DNA from: Posidonia oceanica | Taxonomy: Eukaryota; Streptophyta; Magnoliopsida; Alismatales; Posidoniaceae | Length of the DNA: 64,000 nucleotides | Assembly (NCBI GenBank): GCA_037176725.1 | Contig: JAZBRS010000020.1 | Location: forward strand, 58,866,001 to 58,930,000 | Direction: 5' to 3' | Shown here: positions 1 to 9,250 of the stretch, in pieces | Layout: every line of letters begins with the position of its first letter | How positions within the stretch are numbered: position 1 is the first letter of the stretch | Position numbers and translations under genes: made by a program | The notes under the pieces: model-generated | Database searches by the model: none | Told to the model about the DNA's origin: nothing | What the model saw: only the letters and a program-made list of their open reading frames with translations

Positions 1-695
1 CACATAGGCCCTTGCATCCCTTTAAAGTTATGTAAAAAGACTGTTTTGCCCCTAAAGTTGCATCTTAGCTCCCATGCTTACAAAATTGCATGTAGACCCT
101 CCACTTGCATTCTCGGACTCCCCAGAACCCTGTTTTCTGGAAAATTTGCACTTTAGACCCCAGAATTTTTCAAAAATTGCACTATGATTTCTTTTTACTT
201 TCAAAACTTCTTCCAATGCGTACCCTCTTTTTAAATATAGCTTTCTGAACCCAGTCTTTTGCAAAATGACCCTCTGCCTTCTCCTGTTTTCAAAACTCTC
301 CCTTGTGGGCCCCATCTTTTTCGAAAATTTGCATTTAACCCCCTTTTCTTTTTCAAAAATGCATTTGAATCTCTGTCTTTTTCAAATTTTCTCCCCCTTG
401 TTTCTTCTTGCTTTTGCATGCATTCCGCATTCATTTAGCTTTGCATTTTTGCATCTCTTTGCACACACTAAGCACTTTTAGCTCCCCTTCAGTTGGGAGG
501 ACCTTTTGCACACCCCTAGGACCTCCTGAACACCTAGATCTGTTCTTCTCCCCTGTTCTGGCCCTCCTGCCTTGAAGCTGCGATATCTTCCAATCCATCC
601 GTTGGATCTTCTCTAAGAAGCTGCCCAGACGACTGCGGTGAAGCGCTCTTCAGCATGGACCAAGCAGATTTCAGATCAGGCCCCCGGATTTCCAG

Positions 696-1021
696 GTATG
701 TCTTCCTGAACCCCTGCATTGCATTCATTAGCGTACCATTTGCATTGTTTGCTTTGTTTTCGCTTTCTGTCTCTTTGAGCATGTAGAATAGGACCTCCCC
801 TTCCTGTCTATTGACTCAGATCCCCGTTTCGCGTACTCCTGTGTATTTTGTGTTGTGTTTTCCCTAGATTCACTACTTAATGCGACTTTCTTCCTCCTTT
901 TCCATGATCCGGTCGCACTGCGAGCTTTGGGCAGCGTGCGAGACAGATCGTGGAACGGTTTAGTGGGAAACGGTTACAAAGAAGTGGTAATCCCTCCGTT
1001 TGCTCACTCTCCCCTTTGTAG
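696..1021 (+). other. Putative intron inside the LTR leader
   Basis: The 5' border reads CCAG|GTATGTC and the 3' border is a pyrimidine run followed by TTTGTAG|GTC, both close to the plant spliceosomal consensus. The same pair, 326 bp apart, occurs in the A 3' LTR (13661-13986), G (15273-15598, minus) and D (38048-38373, minus). Use of these sites is inferred; no transcript is available. Confidence 0.45.
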
Positions 1022-1149
1022 GTCTTCACACCTACTCTGTGTGGCCCTAAACAGCGTTTGTTCTCACACATGCGTTGTTCTACTTCTCCTTTTACTTCTT
1101 CTAATCCTTTTCTTTGCATTTGCATTTGCATGGCTTTTCCGAGGTTTTA

Positions 1150-1345
1150 TTTCGCTGCTTTTGGCACCGTTTTGCGTGCCCGCTCTCGTCTTTGGCACTG
1201 TTTTGCGTGCCGCCTTGCTTTTCGCCCGTTTTGCGTGCCGATCCTGTCTTTTTGCTCCGTTTTGCGCGCCATTCTTGTTTCTTGCCTCGTTTTGCGTGTT
1301 TTACGCCGTTTTCTCTTGCATGTCGCCTGCATTGCATGGTTTTGC
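1150..1345 (+). repeat. LTR minisatellite, about 30-bp unit
   Basis: Six to seven degenerate copies are built on a core like GCACCGTTTTGCGTGCCCGC followed by a T/C-rich tail. Every Ogre-like LTR here has this array at the same place with a different copy number. It contains almost no stop codons in any frame, which creates spurious open frames on both strands. Confidence 0.85.
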
Positions 1346-1566
1346 CGTTTATTTTGCTTTTTCGCTTGCATTTGCATATAGGACTGTGATGCTTACTGCC
1401 TGGAGTTCTCACGAGCTAGGTTTCGCTCGGTTTGGAACACAGACAGCGTGGCTGAGCACTTAGATAGCACGTTTACTTCCTTGCTTTGCATCTCTCCACT
1501 TAGAGCACACCTTGAGCATTCATTTAGGCATTCATTGGCATTTACGCATTCAAATCTGCATTTCCC

Positions 1567-1717
1567 TGCGTATGCGAGCGTAAGCCTAGAAAGACCGATT
1601 CTCGGGCGTGTCGGGGGTGCCTAACACCTTCCCCGCGCGTAATAGGAGTCCTTGTCCTGTCTTTTGGCCCGCAATGACCATATTGCCCTTATCCTAGGCT
1701 AGAGTCATCTCATTTGC
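1567..1717 (+). other. Conserved LTR block near the 3' end
   Basis: This stretch is nearly invariant in all LTR copies that reach this far (14626-14776, 37245-37383 minus, 51866-52000, 62631-62768). It includes GGTGCCTAACACCTTCCC (1616-1633), a short stem GGTG/CACC with loop CCTAA. Strong conservation next to hypervariable sequence suggests a cis role such as RNA 3' end formation or packaging. The role is inferred. Confidence 0.6.
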
Positions 1718-1954
1718 ATGTATTTGCATTTGTTTCCCTTCGCATTGCTTTGCTTTGCATTTCTTGCTTGGTTTTGCGTGTTAATTCACGCAATTCCCCC
1801 GATTTTCCTTGTCTCCCGTTAATAGACATGGTGGCAACTCTGATTTGTCTTATCTTTCTCTTTTCTCCTCGATTTTAAGTGTTTTCGAGTTGAGCCTCTT
1901 CCTCGGATCAATCGCCGCTAATAGTAAGCCTGATTCCGATTGGGATTACTACAG

Positions 1955-1972
1955 TGGCGACTCCGCTGGGGA
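1955..1972 (+). other. Primer-binding site, tRNA-Arg type
   Basis: TGGCGACTCCGCTGGGGA lies one base after the LTR terminus. Its complement ends in CGCCA, as expected of a tRNA 3' end. This kind of PBS, assigned to tRNA-Arg, has been reported for Ogre elements. The PBS of E (63013) differs by one C-to-T change. Confidence 0.8.
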
Positions 1973-3303
1973 TGATTAGACTCCGGCTTTCGCCTTTGCT
2001 TTCGCTCGCTTGCTTTGCATCTTTGTTTGCCTTTGTGCCTTTGTCTGCCTTATCGTTCTTGGCTTTTCCGCTCGCCTGTTTTGCAGCTTTGTCTGCCTTG
2101 TGTGCCTTCTTTGCCTGCTTTGCTCGCTTTTCTGTGCAAACTCCTAGAAAGTCGCTTCGTGGCTACTTTGCTTAGGTTTTGCACCTCCTTCGCCTCGGTT
2201 TGCGCTCTTTTTGCTTGGCTTTGCTTCTGTGCTTGTTTATTTACTTGTTTCCTTGCTTCTGCTCTTACTTTCGTTACAGCTTACTTGCCTTTACTTGCTT
2301 TGCCTTTCTTGCTTATTATTGCTTTACTTCTCGCACAATGCATGTCTACATACTTGTTTGGCAACAATACATGCTTTTTGAATGTTGAATGCTTCTTTTA
2401 CACACTTGCTATGTCACTACGCACGCACATGCCTTGCATACATGCCTTTTAACTTGATGAATGTTTTTTCTTTACCATTATGCTCACAAACACTCGCACA
2501 TGCCATGCACTTGCCTTTTGCTGTGTTGTGTGTTGTTTGCCTGCCATGTTTGACTGATTTTCTTCCCCTTCACACATGCCATGCCTAGGACAATAGAAAC
2601 ATGTTTGCTCTCCCTTTTGCCTAATCTAAAAGCTACAATAAAGCTAAACAATAACTTCTAAGCACAACTAGAGCCAATAACTTGCAATTTTCCCCCCTTT
2701 CTGGTTAATAAAATGCAAGTAAAAGACTCTAAAGCATCTTGCATGACTGTTTCATCTTAGAAAGCATGCATTCTCTCTTTTGAGTCCACCCACAGTCTGC
2801 GAAGGACAGTCCCGGCCTCTTGTTCCACCGCTTTGAGCGTGGCGCGAGTCAGTCGGTCTGTCCCCCCTTGTCCGGGGGTCGTGTCGGTGTTAGTAGAGGG
2901 TACCACCCACGCTTTGGCGGGGTAGAGGCCACCAACGCACCACCCTGTTATGACCTGAGCTTTGGGCCAGGAGTTAGACAGGGGACCTGCTTTTTCTGAC
3001 CTAGAGTCTGTCTAAACCCACTACCCTTGAGTGTGTCCTAGTAGGGCATCTACTCAGGACTTGCATGGTGAGAGAGCGCATCTTAGGACATTCATTTGCA
3101 TGTATGCCATTCATGCCACCCCTAATAACTCTATTGCATACAGCCTCTAACATCTTTACTCTTTTACAGGTACGTGCGGGATCCGCTGCCCGGACTCTGA
3201 GCGTCCTTCCTCTGAGCTACTTGTCGCTTCCGGTAGTAGTTTTCCTTAGACTTTACTTCTCTCTCTCTCGTCGCAGCTTCCGCTCACTTAGACTCAGTCA
3301 GCA
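1973..3303 (+). other. Untranslated leader of element A
   Basis: About 1.3 kb between PBS and gag without a convincing ORF. The first 600 bp are T/C-rich with many TTTGC words. The part from about 2780 to 3030 (CTGCGAAGGACAGTCC onward) is strongly conserved in E (63770-64000), which suggests a packaging or translation-control segment. A good 3' splice site (pyrimidine run then TTTTACAG|G, AG at 3168-3169) lies 135 bp before the gag start. Confidence 0.65.
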
Positions 3304-5472
3304 ATGGCCCAGTCTGTCGGTGGGCTCCACTTTACCGTTGATTCGGAGGGGTTTACCACTTGGGTCCCCTCGGATTTCACTTCTATTCGCTCTGTGCCCT
3401 CTATGACACCAGGATTCGATCCTCAGGCGTCTAGGGCACTCCCTTCTGCTGCGGGTCTTTGGCAAACTTGCGCCACTCCGGATCCGGTCGTTGAATCTGT
3501 CTCGATGACCGCCCCTCGCGTTTCGGAGGCGCCTCTGACCCCTTTGTCCTTGGGATATGTCGCTCCCGACATCCCTTCTACTGCGGCGACCTTTGCTTTA
3601 GGTTCTCAATCTCGTGAGTCCGCCTCCCGGCCTGTTCTGCAATTCAGTGTTCCCACTCACGGGTCCCCTGAAGTGCGGTATCGGCACCTGATGGACCTTG
3701 CCCACACACTGCAGGGCATGGCTCTATCAGTTCGACCCTCTTGCATTCCTGTTGCCCCCGAGGTTCCTCTGCGGCCTGCTGTTGCATGCACTGCACCCTT
3801 GCCCAGGCCATCGCCCCAGCTACACACTGCTCCGGTGATGAGGGCGCGGCATTTGTCTCCTGCTTCTGCACAACACCGTGCACTGCATACAACTCCCTTT
3901 TCTGGTGATCAGTCCTTCGGACTGGTTGGAGCACAGTATCCCACTAGCTCATTGCCCGGCATCGCGCCTGTGCAGCAACCGTTGCTCCAACAATCTGCAC
4001 CTCGCACCACACAGCATATTGCCCATCCATCCCCCTTGCATCAGGTTCAGAACCCAGCATGCTTTCCTGCCTACACTGCACGCACGCACGGATACGCCGG
4101 CCATCCCGTTGCTTCACCAGGCGACGCTATGGTAGATCCGGAGGAGCACTTAGGTGCGACCCACTCGGCATATGTGGTCCCTGCCCCTGTTGCCTCATCT
4201 CCTATGGCAGCCAATCCAGACCCCATCAATGACAAGATGGACGTTCTGGAGAAAGCACTACGTCTAGTGCAGGGCAAGGACCACCAGTCTTACCAGTTTC
4301 GCGACCTTTGTCTCTTTCCCGAGGCCGCACTCCCTTCGAAGTTCCACATCCCGGTCTTCGATAAATACAATGGTAAAGGCTGTCCTATTTCGCATCTGAA
4401 GGCATACTACGGGGACCTTGCTCAGCTTCAGGCTGATGAAAGGCTCCTTATCCGCCTGTTTTAGAAGAGTTTGACCGGCCCCGCGCTCAAGTGGTTCACT
4501 TCCCTTGACATGGCCACGGTATGAACTTGGACGAATCTTTCTCAGGCCTTCCTTGAGCAGTATGCTTTCAACCTCGACCTGATCCCCAAGAGGGAGGATC
4601 TCGTCGCCATCCGGTAGAGACCCCAAGAGCCATTCGGGGAGTATGTCGGTTGCTGGCGTTCCTTAGCCGCCCAAGTCAAAGATAAACCCTCCGAGGAGGA
4701 TTCTATCGAGATGATCGTTAAAGGGGCGTTGCCAGTGATTGGGACTCTGCTTTGCATTCAGCACATCACTAGTCATGCATCGCTAATTAGGGCTGGTGTC
4801 CGCGTGGAAAGCTCGCTGCGAAGTGGGCATTTCCCCGCACTTTCTGCATTGGCTAGGCAGGCCAACACCTCCAGCATTCGCCGCAGCAACAACAACAACA
4901 GCTCCACTCCGGACCGCTCCGAACAGCTCTCCGAGTTATGCGTCGATCTTCCCGAAGAGCCTGCCTATGCAGAGAGTCAGCTAGACCCTTTTCCACTAGA
5001 GCACGCACCTAATTTTGCACCCACTGAGCACACTGCCACCGTCGAGCCCGTGCATCACGTCACACTCGCTCGGTAAGGACTCCACCCAGGGCAAAGACGA
5101 CCTCGTCGGGCTGAGTGTCATTACACGCCTCTCCCCGGACCACTGAGTGTCATCTTCCCTCAAGTTGAGTCGCTCCTGAGGCTCCCGGCTGTCCGTCCGT
5201 CACCAAATCCCCCTCCGTGGTGGCATAATACGGATCAGTTCTGCAGTTTCCATCGGGCCACCGGGCACTCGACGGACAACTGCCACGCTCTCCGGGACGC
5301 CGTTCAACGCCTGATCGACCGCAGGATCATCAGCGTTGGCGAGCAGGAGCATGCACATACACATACACCTGCACTTGCACTTGCACGCCCTAGTGTAGCC
5401 GACCCTTCCTCTTCCGGGCCTGTAAGCTTCGCAGTTGCCGGAACCTCAGGGGGTTACCCCAATCTTTTCTGA
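3304..5472 (+). pseudogene. gag: Ogre-type gag, broken by four in-frame stops
   Basis: Gag forms the particle that packages element RNA. One frame runs from the ATG in CAATGG at 3304 to TGA at 5470-5472, about 722 codons, interrupted by TAG 4462, TGA 4522, TAG 4615 and TAA 5074. The first 386 codons are intact, with a Pro/Ser/Thr/His-rich N-terminal half. A capsid-like segment follows (about 4345-4870: DLAQLQADERLLIRLF, then ALKWF, AFLEQYAFN and LIPKREDLVAIR). A zinc-knuckle variant near 5248-5310 reads C-x2-FH-x3-GH-x4-C followed by ALRDAVQRLID, typical of Ogre. The copy in C has sense codons at these positions, and three of the four stops are simple C-to-T changes at Gln codons. No protease follows. 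Confidence 0.85.
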
Positions 5473-7578
5473 ATCCTGCTCTGCTCCGATGGATCCTTCT
5501 GGTTCCCATCGGCGCGATCCCCTTCTTCCATCCTCCCTATCTCGTCCGAGGGACGCTCGGAGATGCAACGGCAGCGTCGACAGCACGACCAGGCGCAGCG
5601 CCATCCAGGTAAGTCCTTCTAACCTCTCTTTTGTTTCCCGCATTGTCTTTTCTTTTCGTTTTGCTTTGTTTTCTTTTTGCATTTTTTTTGCCTTGCCTGA
5701 AAATCATAAAAAGTATAAAATCAACAAAATTCATTAAAAAGCATGCATTCCCTTTTGCTTCCTGCACTCATTCTTAGCATCAGCGGGCTGGCAACCCTAA
5801 CTGCTCGGCGATAGGTTCGTTAACCTATCATTCGGGCTGATATCCCTAACTATTCGGTGATAGGTCCGTCAACCTATCACCTTCCTCTGCACATAGCTAT
5901 CATCTCATGCATTCATCCCATCCTGTACATATTTGTCATCATGCATATCACCTTCTGCATACATGTCATTTCATGCATCCTGTAAAGCAAAAACGCCAAA
6001 AAAAATCAAGAAAATCAAAAAACGTAAAAATATTTTCTCGCATTGCTGTTGATTTTCCCTTTTATGTTTTCTTAAACCTGAAAAACCATAAAAAATATAA
6101 AACCAATGCAAAAACCTAAAAACATGCTTGTCCCTTCCCTTCTAAAAAATACAAAACCCATAAACATTTGTATAATCAGAAACCTGGCTATGGACAAGCA
6201 AGCAGCGTCTAGAGGATGTCAAGCAGCGACAGTCTCAGGCAGGTCTCACCCGAGCAGCGCCATCTCTTGCATGTGGCCACAAAGTGAGACTGAGAGCAGA
6301 ATAGAGCATCCCGCTGAGTTTCAGAACACTACAAGCAGGATCTACCTTATCAAGAGAGTCCATCGAACACGGAGAGGACCGAAGCAGAGCGGAGCATAGC
6401 CAGAGGCTGTAAGCACACATTGCAGAGGCTGAGGGTGTACGCGGATCAGCCGAACCCTTAATGCCTCATCAGGGACCGCTACCCCAAGAGGGCGAAGACA
6501 TGCATATCCCAAAAGAATAGAGATCATGTGAGCAAAAGAATATGATAACTTGATATGCATGCTGAGCACAAAAGAAAAATGAAGAAAGAAGTTGAAGAAA
6601 GAAGGCGCTCATGAGAGGAGTGATTCGGACAAGCGTCTAAGCCACCCAAGTTATCAGCATCAAGTGCCACACTAGCAACTGCACAAGACATCATATCTAG
6701 AGGACCTAGCCCCACCCTCCGAGCGCAGCAGCACGCTCCAACCCCTATGCAGACAACACTTACTTCCAAGAAGGCTAGATGCAGATCCAATCACTCATGA
6801 GGGGAAAAGAAACATCATCCTGTGAGCGTCAAAAGTGGTAGTCGGTCCCCGAGGAATTAAGACGGAGGCTGTGAAGCTGCATCCAACGCTTCTGCTACCT
6901 ACCTGCAGCCAAAGGCTATTCTCTGCGAAGCCAAAGCCTCATCCTGAGCCAAGAGTGAGAAAGAGAGCCACCGACCACAACTCGGCATGGCGTTGCTCGA
7001 GGATCGAGTCTCCTGAGTCAGGAAGTGCAGAAGCACCCTTTTAGCGCAGTTGCTTTTGAGTCCAAAGCCGCCAAAAAATGCATGCTGTAATATACTATCA
7101 CCTTCTTTCCTCTCTGTTTTCGAAAACCGGAGTCAAGGATGAGCACTTTTGCCTGACCTCGCTCAGAGGCTCTGCGTTTTTCAAAAGTTTTGTCGCCCAC
7201 CGTGTTGGGTAGGTCCTTGATGACTGGCATGTCCCTCGTTTGTCACCTCGTGATGCTACGAAGCATGCCCACGCTGAGACCATTGCACGCCCACCACGGG
7301 GGGTTTCCCGTTTTCTTTGTATCCGCCTGCATCCCTCATTCTTTGCATCCGGGCTGGCACCCCTAACTGCTCGGCGATGGGTTCGTCAACCTATCATCCA
7401 TCCACTCGCTCATCCACCTTTGCATTCTGGTGCCAGGGGCGCTTCGGCCGTCCCCAGCTGGTCATCCCTAGCTGAGTCCTCGGGCTGGCACCCCTAACTG
7501 CCCGGCGATAGGTTCGTCAACCTATCATCCATTCATCTATCCATCCTCGCATTTCGGTACCAGGAGCGCTTCAACTGT
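5473..7578 (+). other. Non-coding region after gag in element A
   Basis: No pol motif is visible on either strand. A consensus 5' splice site lies at 5608/5609, followed by an AT-rich stretch (5640-6180) and a purine-rich stretch (6180-7080). Copies of a module beginning GGGCTGGCA or GGGCTGATA and ending AACCTATCA occur at about 5783-5880, 7345-7400 and 7483-7531. The second half of one copy folds as GGTGATAGGT...ACCTATCACC. The reverse complement of the same module occurs in D near 45276-45385, so the region is inherited from a common ancestor. Confidence 0.6.
5609..5616 (+). other. Candidate 5' splice site after gag
   Basis: The sequence ATCCAG|GTAAGTCC matches the plant donor consensus. 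Published Ogre elements carry an intron in the gag-pol region, so this may be its donor retained although pol is lost. At the matching place in C (about 32430) the site is degraded. No acceptor could be assigned. Confidence 0.4.
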
Positions 7579-7605
7579 CCCCTGGTATCATCCTGATAAC
7601 AGGGG
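7579..7605. other. Conserved hairpin upstream of tandem array (A)
   Basis: CCCCTGGTATC (7579-7589) and GATAACAGGGG (7595-7605) form an 11-bp inverted repeat with one mismatch and a 5-nt loop. The perfect version sits at the same relative position in D (45168-45194) and a shorter one in C (33784-33817). Confidence 0.6.
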
Positions 7606-7732
7606 CATCTTGTTTGCTGCCCCTCGGTATCCCATTTCCATCCTCGTTCGGGCTGACATCCCCAACTGTCGCGGGAGCGTCTCCGGACCTCTGCCGCACC
7701 TTCGGGTTCGGCATCCCGCCCCCTTTCCACCC

Positions 7733-8320
7733 TCAGCAGGCTGATAGCCCTAACTATCCGGCGATGAGTCCATTAACTCCTCAGTGGGCTGATAGCCCCA
7801 ACTATCCGATGATGAGTCTGTTAACTCCTCGTTCGGGCTGATAGCCCTAACTATCCGGCGATGAGTCCGTTAACTCCTCGTTCGGGCTGATAGCCCTAAC
7901 TATCCGGCAATGAGTCCGTTAACTCCTCGTTCGGGCTGATAGCCCTAACTATCCGGCGATGAGTCCGTTAACTCCTCATTCGGGCTGATAGCCCTAACTA
8001 TCCGGCGATGAGTCCGTTAACTCCTTAGTGGGCTGATAGCCCCAACTATCCGGTGATGAGTCCGTTAACTCCTCAGCGGGCTGATAGCCCTAACTATCCG
8101 GCGATGAGTCCGTCAACTCTTCAGTGGGCTGATAGCCCTAACTATCCGGTGATGAGTCCGTTAACTCCTCATTCGAGCTGATAGCCCTAACTATCCGGCG
8201 ATGAGTTCGTTAACTCCTCATCTGGGCCGATACCCCCTAACTATCCGGTGATGAGTCCGTCAACTCTTCAGCGAGCTGATGGCCCTAACCATCTGGCGAT
8301 AAGTCCGTTAACTTATCACC
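7733..8320 (+). repeat. Tandem array, 49-bp unit, about 12 copies
   Basis: The unit starts GGGCTGATAGCCCTAACTAT and continues with CCGGCGATGAGTCCGTTAAC and a short TCCTCATT-type tail. Each unit contains small inverted repeats (GATAG...CTATC and GAGT...ACTC). Copies diverge by a few bases, more at the array ends. Tandem repeats in this 3' untranslated position are known in Tat/Ogre elements. Confidence 0.93.
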
Positions 8321-9166
8321 TCATTTCGTTGTAGTTTAATAGCATTCTGTTGCATATCATGGCATATCATCAGCATTGGCATTGCATGACATCATATAGC
8401 TTCCTTGTGTCATCTGTAGAGTCAGTCCTAGTATTGCATTCCATCATTGCACGGACATGGCGTGCTTGGGAATCGAACCCTTGGCTCGTGTATGGCCTAA
8501 GGTATCATCCTCGGCACCCGCAAGACTTTTGCAGCTTGCCGGCTTTGAATGATACTCGCAGTGGTATGCGGCCTTGGGATCGTCTTCCCGGTTCCGTATG
8601 CCCGGCGCTCCGCTGTTTATACCCTACATTCCACTGCATAACATTGCATAACATTGCACTCTTATTGCGCTACTACTCCCTCTGTGGTCCTTACACCAAC
8701 TTCCGCACTTCGCCTTCCCGGGCCCGCGCCCGCCACCGCATGCACATCCACAGCATATTTACTTCTCAGCACTTTACTTTCCAGCATCTTTACTTTCCAG
8801 CACCTTTACATTCAGCCTTTACATTCAGTCTTTACATCCAGCACTTTCTTTACAGCAACTTTACATCCAACACTTTCCTTACAAGCACTTTACTTCCAGC
8901 AATTTCCTTTCAGCACTTTACTTTCAGTACTTTACTTTCTGCTCTTGCATTGCATTTTCCACTCTCCCGCGTGCATGCACCATCTCGCTTTCCCCCAGAG
9001 GAGTACAGCGCAGTAAGCTTTAGCATAAGCATACCATTTGCATTTGCACACTTAGCATTCATCCATCTGCACCCAACATTTTGCATTGCGGCAACAGGCT
9101 ACAATTTCCGGTGCATCCGTCGAATAAGTAGCTCACGCCCATAGCAAACTGCTGCTCCCGCCGGTC
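8321..9166 (+). other. Pyrimidine-rich 3' untranslated region of element A
   Basis: No gene is seen. From about 8750 to 8945 there are many irregular copies of a short CAGCACTTTACTTTC-like word. The last 100 bp (GCATTGCGGCAACAGG onward) match the reverse complement of D at about 42900-42980, so this end of the internal region is conserved between the two elements. Confidence 0.6.
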
Positions 9167-9250
9167 AGATGGGGTGTCTTGTCAACCCTGAGCAGCGGCC
9201 GCGCTCCGCTTGCCCTCGCTCAGGGAGGGGCATCTGTTGACACCCCATCT
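9167..9250. promoter_or_regulatory. Polypurine tract and nested inverted repeat at the 3' LTR border
   Basis: The tract CAGGGAGGGGCATC (9221-9234) directly precedes the LTR TG at 9235 and would prime plus-strand DNA synthesis. It lies inside nested stems: AGATGGGGTGTC (9167-9178) with GACACCCCATCT (9239-9250), CCCTGAGC (9186-9193) with GCTCAGGG (9218-9225), and AGCGG (9194-9198) with CCGCT (9206-9210). The outer stem spans the LTR boundary. D has the same arrangement. Confidence 0.75.

Larger units (their letters stand above)
1..1953 (+). repeat. 5' LTR of element A (3' third only)
   Basis: Position 1 aligns with 12967 of the 3' LTR and the two run in parallel to the terminal TACTACA at 1953, directly before the PBS. 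The visible part holds degenerate TTGCAT-rich sequence, a block with a conserved ATGGACCAAGCAGAT word (654-668), an intron-like segment, a minisatellite and a conserved block. It is about 88 bp shorter than the matching stretch of the 3' LTR, all of it in the minisatellite. Confidence 0.9.

Noticed and set aside
855..1463. Open frame of 202 codons in the LTR of A
   Set aside because: It begins in an intron-like segment and runs into the minisatellite; low complexity and no family resemblance.
8350..9144. 264-codon open frame after the array of A
   Set aside because: It consists of repeated TTTCAGCAC-like words, giving Phe/Thr/His-rich low-complexity peptide, with no counterpart in D.
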